Positions 23,864 to 32,994 of a stretch of 64,000 nt of DNA are shown here, in pieces. The DNA is from Ustulina deusta (taxonomy: Eukaryota > Ascomycota > Sordariomycetes > Xylariales > Xylariaceae): NCBI GenBank assembly GCA_023159155.1, contig JAJNNX010000007.1:62001-126000 (forward strand), in the 5' to 3' direction. The notes beneath the pieces were generated by a model, which saw only the letters and a program-made list of their open reading frames with translations, ran no database searches and was not told the DNA's origin. The first letter of the stretch is position 1; every line of letters starts with the position of its first letter. The position numbers were made by a program, and so were the translations under genes.

Positions 23864-25704
23864 ATGCCCAGCTCAACAACCGTCGGGGGAGAATCTCTCA
23901 TCATGACCAATGGCTCGCAGGATGGCGTCAATGGCTCCAGCAACACGAACACCAACGGCCACACCAACGGCCACGCTTCTCGCACGCCCTCCCTCTCTGG
24001 CCTCTCTCTTACCGAGTACAGCGCAAACCCGACGCCCCCTTCCGAGGCCACTCCGACCAGTCGCATAACCGACATCATCCCCCCCGAATTTATCCTGCCT
24101 AGCGGACATCCCGATGTTGGTCTCTCTCCATCCCTCCCCTTGACCACCACAGCTAGCTGACCCGCGGCGGGCTTTCTATGCAGTACCTCCGCCTGATACT
24201 CACATCCCGCGTCTACGAAGCCTGCAAGGAGACATCCCTGACAACTGCTACGAACCTGTCGAACCGACTCGAATGCAATGTCCTTCTCAAGAGGGAAGAT
24301 GAGCAACCGGTCTTCAGCTTCAAGCTTCGGGGCGCTTACAATAAGATGGCACATTTGGACCGGGAGCTAAGCTGGAAGGGTGTGGTGGCTTGCAGCGCTG
24401 GGAATCATGCCCAGGGAGTCGCCTATTCCGCCCGCCTCCTCAAGATCCCCGCCACCATCGTCATGCCCAAGGGCACACCAAGCATCAAGCACACCAACGT
24501 CTCGAGACTGGGCGGCTGTGTCGTGCTTCACGGCCAGGACTTTGACGCCGCCAAGGAAGAGTGTGCAAGGCTAGAAGAACATCATGGACTCATCAACATT
24601 CCTCCCTTTGATGATCCCTATGTGATTGCCGGCCAGGGCACCATAGGCATGGAACTCTTGCGCCAGACTAATATCCAGAAACTCGAAGCCATATTTTGCT
24701 GCGTGGGTGGGGGTGGTCTTATCGCCGGCATCGGTGTCTATGTCAAGAGGATAGCGCCCCATGTCAAGATCATTGGTGTTGAGGCCGAAGACGCCAACGC
24801 TATGGTCCAATCACTGCAGCAAGGCAAACGAGTCGTGCTCAAAGAAGTCGGTCTCTTTGCTGACGGAGCCGCCGTCAAGACTGTGGGTGAGGAGACGTTT
24901 CGTATATGCCAAGAGGTTATCGACGAAGTCATCCAGGTCAACACGGACGAGACGTGTGCTGCCATCAAGGATGTCTTTGAGGACACTCGCTCCATCGTCG
25001 AGCCTGCAGGTGCCCTGTCGTTGGCAGGCTTGAAGAAATGGGTCGCTACCAATCCCTCGAGCAATCCCTCTCGAGGTCTGATTGCCATCACGAGCGGTGC
25101 GAATATGAACTTTGACCGGCTTCGTTTCGTCGCAGAGCGTGCCACCCTCGGCGAGGGCAAGGAGGCCTTGCTGTGTGTGAGCATTCCAGAACGGCCAGGC
25201 TCTTTTGCTGAACTAGTCAACAACGTCATGCCACATGCCGTCACCGAATTCTCGTATCGGTATGCGACGGATGAGGTGGCCAATATATTGATGGGCATCT
25301 CTCTACCGGCGGCATCCGACAGGGTGCGGGAGCTCCAGGCGCTCATGGAGCGTATCACGGCCTCCGGGATGACTGTGACAGACCTCTCGGGCGACGAGTT
25401 AGCCAAGTCGCACATCCGATATCTCGTGGGCGGGCGATCCGACGTACCCAACGAGCGGCTATACATGTTTAACTTCCCCGAAAGGCCCGGCGCCTTGGAG
25501 AAGTTTCTACAGACCTTGCGCCTCAAGTTCAACATCAGCCTGTTCCAGTATCGTAACGGCGGGAGCGATGTGGGCAAAGTATTGACTGGTATCCAGTGCC
25601 CGGCCGATGAGGTGGCAGACTTAGAAAAATCACTCAAGGAAATCGGATACCCCTGGGAAGATTGCACCCAGAGCCAAGTATTCAAGACATTTCTCCGAAA
25701 TTGA
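23864..25704 (+). CDS. ILV1: Threonine deaminase (dehydratase), isoleucine biosynthesis
   Basis: Exons 23864-24115 and 24184-25704 give 590 residues. A mitochondrial PLP enzyme converting threonine to 2-oxobutyrate, the first step to isoleucine. Exon 1 is a Ser/Thr/Asn-rich leader ending [17 protein letters not shown]. Exon 2 carries the catalytic domain: [20 protein letters not shown] with the PLP lysine (about residue 131), [25 protein letters not shown] and the glycine loop VGGGGLIAG. Two ACT-like regulatory domains follow from about residue 400 ([16 protein letters not shown] and [15 protein letters not shown]), the arrangement that gives isoleucine feedback inhibition. The intron has an unusual donor, GTTGGT, but the junction SGHPD|YLRLIL matches the yeast protein. 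The first Met is chosen as the first ATG in frame. Confidence 0.95.
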
Positions 25705-26348
25705 GGCGTTATACACAATAGAGGGAGGATGTAAAGGACTCGTGGGAAAAGGCATGGCGTTGGACGGGAGGCACATCGAGGCGTTCTATAAGCATTAGTA
25801 TGTAAAATATAGCTGCGGCAGGCAGGAAAGCTACAGGGGCCGTGTGGGCTACGGTTTTCATGAAATACTGTAGGCGGCGAAATTGAATTTCTGAAAGCTG
25901 CGATAGACTTCAAGTCTTTACTGTAAATACTTACTCCTTTGCGTGTTTACTCAAAAGGTTACATTTACCGAAGCCTTCGGACACTTTTTTCTATAATTTT
26001 TTTTTCCCTTTTTCCAGAGAGAAATATACGTGGATGTTTTGCACAATACGTACGCTTGCCCTTTTGATGAGGAGCGTTTTCTTCAAGCAGTATTGTTTTC
26101 AAGTTTTATGAGCAAGGTGTGCGGAGGCTGGGCTCCCGGGTAAGTCGAGCGAAATCAGGAGACTCCTAGGCTAGACCAGGTAGACCCTGCCAATTGAACC
26201 ACTCCAAGTGACCCGCTCTTCCGAAGCCGAGATTCTGATTTTCCGTCTGCCATCCACCCTATCTAAGCTCCCTAAGGTAACCTTACTTCGCCATACCACC
26301 TCTACATCTCGCCAAGAACAAGAACCGCTGTCGCATCCGTACGAGGAC
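25705..26348. other. Intergenic, nothing recognised
   Basis: 3' flank of ILV1 and 5' flank of the ribosomal protein gene. Contains T-rich tracts at 25987-26015. A frame open from 26208 runs into the next gene but lacks an ATG. Confidence 0.6.
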
Positions 26349-26785
26349 ATGTCTGCCTCGCTCATTTCGTCGTTCAGGGCGCTGTCCCTCCGCACCAGGC
26401 CTATTTCCCGCATCCTCCCAACACCAAGTCCTCGACAGCCCACCGTCCGATCCATCTCCCAGTGTGCTCTTGCTCCAACGCGAGCACAAAGACCGGCGAT
26501 TGTGAGACCCGCGGCGACGATACCGGTGACATGGGCACAGCAGCAGGCGAGGGGGATGAAAGTGCACAGCTCTGTCAAGAAGCGATGTGAACATTGCAAG
26601 GTCAGCCAACTCAGGCTTAGACACGACATGGAAATTTCCATCGTTTCCCATGCGGCATCATGAACCCGACTTCGCTAACTTGGCTGCCTGAACAGGTTGT
26701 GCGAAGGAAGGCTGGCAAGCGACACCGAGGCTATCTCTATATCATCTGCAGCGCGAATCCGAGACATAAGCAACGCCAGGGCTAA
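26349..26785 (+). CDS. Mitochondrial large-subunit ribosomal protein bL36m
   Basis: Exons 26349-26600 and 26696-26785 give 113 residues. The N-terminal 75 residues (MSASLISSFRALSLRTRPIS...) are Arg/Ser-rich with no acidic residues, as in a mitochondrial presequence. The mature part is the bL36 fold: KVHSSVKKRCEHCK, then after the intron VVRRKAGKRHRGYLYIICS and NPRHKQRQG. The C-x2-C ... C ... H zinc ribbon is complete only in the spliced product. The phase-0 splice CAAG|GTCAGC...ACAG|GTT gives an uninterrupted family match. This is the yeast Rtc6 (bL36m) family, which sits near the peptidyl-transferase end of the mitochondrial large subunit. Confidence 0.93.
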
Positions 26786-27104
26786 GACGACGGCAGGAAC
26801 TCAATATCACGTCCATCAAACATTTCCGTTTAGGACAACACATGACACCGATGGTTTCCTCGCATAGCTCTCAGCCAGCATGCTCATTTCGCGAGGTGTA
26901 TTACTACGACCGCCCTATGCTAGAGACGGAAACCCGAGGCAGGACTTGTCCGGATAACGTTGTGGAGCAGGCGTTCCGGTACAACAGCCTGGGATAGATG
27001 GACATGATGAAGAACAGACAGACAGATAGGTAGAAACCTAGCAAACTAGCAATTGTACAATGAAAGTGTCGGGGAACCACAACAATGGGTAGCCCGCTAG
27101 TTAG
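26786..27104. other. Convergent intergenic region
   Basis: Lies between the 3' ends of bL36m and the LYR protein. Nothing recognised. Confidence 0.6.
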
Positions 27105-27497
27105 TTACATGCCACCAATGTACCGCTCCATGCTTTCCCATTCAGTCTTCCCCGTGGACAACAGATAGCGTATATGGTCTAGGTCGGTGACGCCCCTATG
27201 GCGCTCGAACTCGGCACGCGCAAAGCTGCGCGTCTCGGAGCGCGTGGCGGGGTCGTCGATGGATCGTGTGCTGCGCAGGACGGTACGGTAGAGGGCGAGG
27301 ACTCGTGCACGCTGGAGGAACTGTAGGGCGATGGAATTGATCTCTTAGCATACACTGCTGCCATCGGCCATTGAATGGTGACCTCTTACGTGCTCCAGAC
27401 TCAGGGTTGGGCGTAGCCGGCTCTTGGGCGGTGTCCTGGTCGCATAGCTTCGGAGGATGATCGCAGGGCCAGGCTGGAGTGTCCGGAAGGGTACCAT
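27105..27497 (-). CDS. LYR motif protein, LYRM2-like
   Basis: Exons 27105-27320 and 27390-27497 give 107 residues. The N-terminus MVPFRTLQPGPAIILRSYA is Arg-containing and presequence-like. RPTLSLEH joins after the intron to FLQRARVLALYRTVLRS with the L-Y-R tripeptide. Then come TRSETRSFARAEFERHRGV with the conserved late Phe, and DLDHIRYLLSTGKTEWESMERYI. LYR proteins bind the mitochondrial acyl carrier protein and serve iron-sulfur delivery or complex assembly; LYRM2 has been linked to complex I in animals. The assignment to the LYRM2 branch rests on the SLEHFLQRARVL..LYR block and the HIRYLLSTGK ending. The specific target in fungi is unknown to me. Confidence 0.9.
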
Positions 27498-28047
27498 GAG
27501 GTGTGAGTTTAATAATGTGGAAATGCTACGGCCGCATTGGGTGATTGTGCTTCAATGAATGCCAGTTATTGATTAAAGGGCGAGAAACGATGATGCACCA
27601 TACCCCAAGTACTAAGGTACAGTAGATACATCATACAATACGATAACCTTGTCCTTGATTAGGTAGGTACATAGTTATCTGCGCTCTGAGAGCAATTGGA
27701 ACCTAGGTACCCGGGAGATGGTTAGCCAGGTAGGTGCAGAGAAGTCTTTAGGTGGGTACCTACCTGTACATGTATCATGGCTGTGGGGCTTTCTATGTAT
27801 ACCATGTCTGCGTTGAAACTCCCTCCATCCAAGGATCTGCCAACAACTCCATGAATAAATGACTCCAGATATTCAAATTCGCTGCGGACTACACAATAGA
27901 GGACGGGATGAGCCTTGATGAAAGCATTCAACGTAGCTTTTTATTCATTTTCATTCCCTCTCATAGATTATCTATTACCTTTAAGTCAAAGTGCCTCGAC
28001 CCTATCACTCGTGCGACTTATCTTATTCAATTCTTCCTCTGCATAAT
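27498..28047. other. Divergent intergenic region
   Basis: Upstream of both the LYR gene (-) and the NatD gene (+). GGTACC-type repeats near 27660-27770. No gene-like frame. Confidence 0.6.
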
Positions 28048-29005
28048 ATGAAGGCTCCAAAGGAGAACGCGAAGCGGGAACGCGCTGCTACCGATCCCAT
28101 AGAAAAGGTCAACCAAAAGAGCGACGACCAGTTCATCAAAGAACACCTATGTCCCAGGTACGATGCGAATTTACCATCATCAAAAGCCCAAGGCTGTGTC
28201 CCGTTCTGTCTCGTCCTGTCCAAGAGTCCATGTTTTTGACAGACAAAAACCTGGGGCAGTGATCCGTCGTGGACTTCATGGATCCATCCCGACACCCACA
28301 TGCAATACTCGCTGGCTCTGATTGGCGCGAGACACCTGACCAGCGACGACTTGGACGCATGCTATAGTCTTATCGAGGAAACTAGCCGTGCCGACTACGA
28401 ATCTTCGACTACGGGCTGGAAGCCTATCAAGAAAATTGCCGAGATGAAGTCCCCTGAGCTCAGATACATCATCGTAAAAAACCATGAAGGCATTGTGCGC
28501 GGGTTCACCTCGCTAATGCCCACGTATGAAGAAGGAGAACCAGTCGTCTATTGCTATGAGATCCATCTGACGGCCGAACTACAACGGTACGTGTACCGCA
28601 GCATTTTGATTAAGAACTCCGCATCTCAGCACTCTTCCTACTCTACTCCGAGGTAATTGAAACAACAGCCGTTAATGACTTGTTAATTATTCTTCCAGAA
28701 CTGGTCTATCAAGATTATTAATGTCCTTCCTCGGGAGCGTAGCCGCTCACACGCCACCCATCAAGAAGATCATGTTAACTTGTTTCCTAAGCAATCAGAA
28801 AGCCCTCGACTTCTACAATTCGGCTGGTTTCACTAAGGATCCCATCTCTCCCGTGCCGAAAAAGCTAAGGTACGGAAGGGAATTCATCCCTGACTATGTC
28901 ATCATGAGCAAGACTGTCGAAAGCACGGCCATGTTAGGCACACCACTTCCTCATAACATGAACAGGGAGGCCAAAGTTCATACTCACTCGGGCGCTAAAG
29001 CATGA
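28048..29005 (+). CDS. N-alpha-acetyltransferase NatD/Naa40 (histone H4/H2A-specific)
   Basis: Exons 28048-28157, 28260-28586 and 28699-29005 give 247 residues. Acetylates the N-terminal Ser of histones H4 and H2A. Family blocks: LTSDDLDACYSLIEETSRAD near residue 65, MKSPELRYIIV, VVYCYEIHLTAELQRTGLSR with the acetyl-CoA loop (Q-R-T-G-L) completed only across intron 2, KKIMLTCFLSNQKALDFYNSAGF and the final KLRYGREFIPDYVIMSK. Intron 2 is unambiguous. For intron 1 the acceptor at 28259 (GGGGCAG) is chosen because it alone keeps the frame with the first exon; an upstream acceptor at 28242 would need another donor. The N-terminal Lys-rich stretch is usual for the family. Confidence 0.88.
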
Positions 29006-29752
29006 AGATCCAGCGGTGGTGTTGATATCCTCATAGCATACATTCTCCAGCTATTAGGCGATACTCACCAACCCTTTGAATTGATTCTTCATTGCGACCT
29101 CGGCCTTTCCACGACTGACCAGGATGGCTATTATCCAAGCAACTTGACCCGGGACTACGGAGGTGGCTGGATGGACGCCTTATTATCGGTTCGTCGTTAT
29201 TACTTTTATGCTAAGACGAGTCTAACGGCCTATTTAGTAGCTTTAACCATGCGAGCTTGAATGCTTAATCGGATAAGCCGCTAGAGCTGGAGCGGTGTAA
29301 TATAGAACTCTATCAATAAAATGCACAGGGCAGAGAGTTTGTACGGACTAGGTACTGTTCACCTCTTCTGTCTCGATCGAGGTTGGAGGGTTGCAACAGC
29401 CCGGAATCTAGACGTAGCTCATCAAAGCTGGAGCCCTCAATCACCCGCGGTTTCCACGTTATACTACTTTGAAAACAAGCAGGGGAAAGCACCCTGCATG
29501 CTAGTACTCGACGTACGTTATATCCAAGACGACCTCTCCCTCCTCATGTCTTCAATAAAATATCGTTGATTTCGGGTCCCTGTGTCTCCCGTCCCTCGTA
29601 GCTTTGGAGACTATACGTTGCCTTTCCATATAACTTAATCCACACACGTTCTCATTATCGTAACTCATCATCATCATTCCACTACACCAGTGCCTCAAAA
29701 AACGGCGCTGGCCGACTCCGCGACACACGTCAAGACAGCCCGACCATCGACC
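29006..29752. other. Intergenic, nothing recognised
   Basis: A short frame at 29321-29569 lacks an intron model or similarity. No supported feature. Confidence 0.55.
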
Positions 29753-30652
29753 ATGGCAGGAATGGCTCTCGGCGCGATCGCGCAGACAACGCAGGCGGCA
29801 CCAGGCGCGGAGCGGCTCCAACAGCTCCAGAACCTAGCTCTCGGCGAGATGGGCGACGACTAGAAGTCCAACCTTTTCGACTGCTGCCCTTGCACCAGTT
29901 GTGTCTTGGGATTCTTCGTCCCCTGTCTTGGTGTGCCCATCTCTCACCTGTCTTCCCTGTGCCCCCGGGACCGAACATTGGAGTCGGTGACGTTCCCATG
30001 TTCGTCCGACACACTTTCACTAACTTGTGGTGTCTCGCCATATCCAGTGGTCGGTCAGACCTCGAATCGACTCCTCGACCCCACAGCTCTCCTCCCTGTC
30101 TTGATCAACGTGGACTGCCTGATTCACGGCGTGTTGCAATGTGTTTGTGGTTTCGGGTGGATGTACGATCCTTTCCCCTCCCCCCTCCTCCGCACACCTT
30201 CTCATGCTTTGATCTCCGTCTCCATTTAAACCAGCTTAACACGTTTGTTCAGTTGGACCATGTTGAAGCGAGAACAAATCCGAGCGCGCTTCGCCATTCC
30301 CGGTACCCCGCTAAATGATTGCTGCATCAGCTACTGGTGCCAGGTGAGTCTTCACTCAAGCTTTCTTACCTACCATATACAGTACATATCCCCCCCTGGG
30401 TCAGCTTAGGCACGCTAGCCGGCTTCGTTGTCATACATGTCATAACCGTCCCCATTATATGCATCTTTCCCACAATACTAAGATGGGATGATGACCTAGT
30501 GCTGTGCTATCATCCAGCATGATAACGAGGTAGCGAAACGGATGCCGAAGCCCATGGACCTCCTGAAAGAACAGCCTCTGCCAATACCGGACATGAGCAG
30601 TATGCATTCTTCATTTATTTGTTACGCTTTCCAGAGTGTTGTTTACTGTTAG
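29753..30652 (+). CDS. PLAC8-family Cys-rich protein interrupted by an in-frame TAG
   Basis: Exons 29753-29930, 30048-30162, 30253-30343 and from 30500 (3' end uncertain: read-through to 30652, or an intron after 30599). The spliced product has the PLAC8 layout: KSNLFDCCPCTSCVLGFF, VGQTSNRLLDP, INVDCLIHGVLQCVCGFGW, TMLKREQIRARFAIPGTPLN, DCCISYWCQ joined to CCAIIQHDNEVAKR, and PMDLLKEQPLP. These are Cys-rich, membrane-associated proteins linked in fungi, plants and animals to metal handling or cell size. Codon 37 (29861-29863) is TAG where the family has a conserved Trp just before the K/x-x-LFDC motif. Upstream from the ATG there is no GT that could serve as a donor to skip it. The rest of the frame is intact through three introns. 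It may be a recently inactivated gene, a readthrough gene or a base error. Confidence 0.75.
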
Positions 30653-31333
30653 TCCATTGCTGATTCCGGATTTCGAATGTAGTGCCCGGAACTTCAACAT
30701 AACTCTCCCGTGTCTCAGCAGCCAACCTCACTCATTCCCAACGATGAGAATCGAAGAGGAATCCTGCCCTATGATATAATTCACTGAGTCGGGCAGTTCT
30801 GCAAACATAGTGTATCTAGCATAGTAGCCAACACTAGCCTCGATTAGAGTTATCAATTATCTTGCTAATCCGACGTTCGGCTTCGGTCCTTACACGGGGT
30901 CGTTGTCTCATTATTTCATTACCTGTAAATATATTATAATTTAATTGATAGATGTTTCTCATATGAATATACGAGACTCGGATAACGCTCTTCCCATTCA
31001 CCCGTTGCCTGTGAAAAAAAGCCCATGAAACTGCAAGCCTCCTACAATAGTCCCCATCCATTTCGTATATACTAAAGCGCTCCGAATCGTATATTCATAC
31101 ATCGATCGACTTCATGGCTCCTGAATAAGTCTCTTCCCTTTTCCCAAACATTTGGCGTTGAATTTTCGTTCATCGCTTAGTACGCCTTCGGTGATGATGA
31201 GACGCTTCTCGACAACGTTCAACAAGCATAACATAGCCTCCATCCCTTCGCCGGTTTAGATCGCCCCTCGTCAGTAAGTAGCAGCAAAACCCCGCACACC
31301 CGATCTATACGAAAAGATTCCAAGCAACTGGGT
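30653..31333. other. Intergenic, nothing recognised
   Basis: A possible last exon of the PLAC8 gene (30719-30747) lies at the left edge. The remainder shows no supported gene. Confidence 0.5.
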
Positions 31334-31846
31334 TTAATAACGGTAGCCGCGGGCGTCGCTCGATCTGCGTCTCCTATCATCGCTCGCCCTCCCGGCGTAG
31401 TACGCGGCAGGGGGTGCTCGCGGGCTTCTCCCGCGGGAATCGTAGACGACGGGCTGCACGACCTCGACGCGCCTCGGGCTCCGCGAGTGGTGCCGGTGTG
31501 AGTGGTGAGAGTGCCGCGGATGTGACTCGCGGCGGTAGGGGGTGTCGGCGTGGTACGTCGACCACCGCGGCGGCGGCTTCTCCCTCTCCGGCTCGAAGGT
31601 GGTGCCCCAAGCTCCGGGCCGCCCCAGGTTCGCGCACGACCGGATGATCCACCAGAGCAGCAGAACGCCGGCGATAGACCCGATCACGATGCCGGCGATG
31701 GCGCCGCCGCTGAGGTTGCTGCCTGATGTGCCGCTACCGCCATCTGCGACGACTGTGGTGGTCGCCTGGCGGCTCGCGAGGATTTTCGTGATGGCTTGTG
31801 GCAAGGTCCTGGTCGCCTCGGATGGAGGGGCAACTGTTGGCGCCAT
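31334..31846 (-). CDS. Single-pass membrane protein with His/Arg-rich tail, function unknown
   Basis: Single exon of 170 residues from MAPTVAPPSE. The N-terminal 45 residues are Thr/Ser/Ala-rich (extracytoplasmic, likely O-glycosylated) with no strong signal peptide. A transmembrane helix follows (SGGAIAGIVIGSIAGVLLLW, about residues 46-68). The cytosolic tail is basic and His-rich (RRESHPRHSHHSHRHHSRSP) and ends DARGYRY. The GGAIAGIVIGSIAG block resembles the helix of fungal Wsc/Mid2-type and other type I membrane proteins, but no ectodomain is present. I recognise it as a kind seen in filamentous ascomycetes without a known role. The coding strand is chosen for the coherent membrane helix and ATG; other frames here are GC-rich shadows. 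Confidence 0.65.
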   Translation of the reverse strand: MAPTVAPPSEATRTLPQAITKILASRQATTTVVADGGSGTSGSNLSGGAIAGIVIGSIAGVLLLWWIIRSCANLGRPGAWGTTFEPEREKPPPRWSTYHADTPYRRESHPRHSHHSHRHHSRSPRRVEVVQPVVYDSRGRSPRAPPAAYYAGRASDDRRRRSSDARGYRY

Positions 31847-32994
31847 TGGTTGAAGCCGTGGAGAGAGAGAGTGTGTGTGTGTATAAGTATATTTGTCGAT
31901 GACCGGTTCTTAGCTAATTCCTTGATCGAGGGATTCACACGACGATGTGCGATGCAAGCAGCTCCTTTTGTTGGACAGCGAGAGAAACAACGGATTCAGA
32001 AAAACTTGGACGGCGGCAATCAGGAGAGGAATAAGAGATACGGACGGTTACCTTCCATACATACAGGACATATACGCCTACACACGAGAACAGCAGGTTG
32101 CGCAAGCCGATCACTTAAGCATGGTGACGACATGGCTACGAAATAGTGGCTACAACAGTGCTGAACGGCGGGATAGAAACGAGACTTGGCGGGAAAGAGG
32201 AGGCCCGAGGGGTATGTTTGCAGATCATCGATCGTCCTGATGCTCTACCAGATGGATAAACCCGGGCAGACTGGGAAAGTCGTGATGGATAGGACCTGGG
32301 TACCTCGGCTGTCCACAATGATTGGCTAATCTCTCTACACTAACTCTAACCCCTGGCGAATTCCATGGTTCGCGTTGTTCCTCTTCTAGACGCAAGTGAT
32401 GATGTCATAGTAGGCGCAGGAAACGGGAGGAAATACAACATTTATTGTTGTTATTCCTCGATCACAAATCTGTGTATACCTCACATGCATGTCAGTAAGT
32501 GATGTGTCTAGCTGGGAAGAGAGCACTTATTGTGAGTTATTTTTAACTTAAGACGTAGCGGATTCTGATCTTGGATCAAGCGTACTGTGAAATGGTCCTG
32601 TACTACTATGCGTAAGTAAGACGCCGCATTATAAAAGCGGTTAGGTCGGTGATGCGGGTACACGACTGGGAGTTCCACTAAAGCACCAATAAGATACATG
32701 CACCAAGCTACCGAAGTACCGGCTGCTGAGATAATGCTAATCTGGTGGTCACATGATTACGCGATGTCAGCCGCGTCGCTGCTCCCAGAACCACTTCACC
32801 ACCACTCTAATCCCCTGCTCAACCCGTTTCCCATTTACGCGCCTAGTTCTGCACCAACCCGCGTCGGCCAAGCAGCTGCTCCGCTCTCCGTCCATGACCA
32901 TCTCGTCCCTCATCTCATCCGCACGCGATGAATGACTACTCCATCTAGAGTCGAGCAACAGTACTCATAATAATCGTCGTGTCTGCATCTAACC
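31847..32994. other. Divergent intergenic region
   Basis: Lies between the membrane protein gene (-) and NBS1 (+). GA and GT microsatellite at 31860-31883. Several short frames but none supportable. Confidence 0.55.

Noticed and set aside
24738..25913. 391-codon minus-strand frame opposite ILV1
   Set aside because: Antisense shadow of a strongly conserved coding region, with no similarity of its own.
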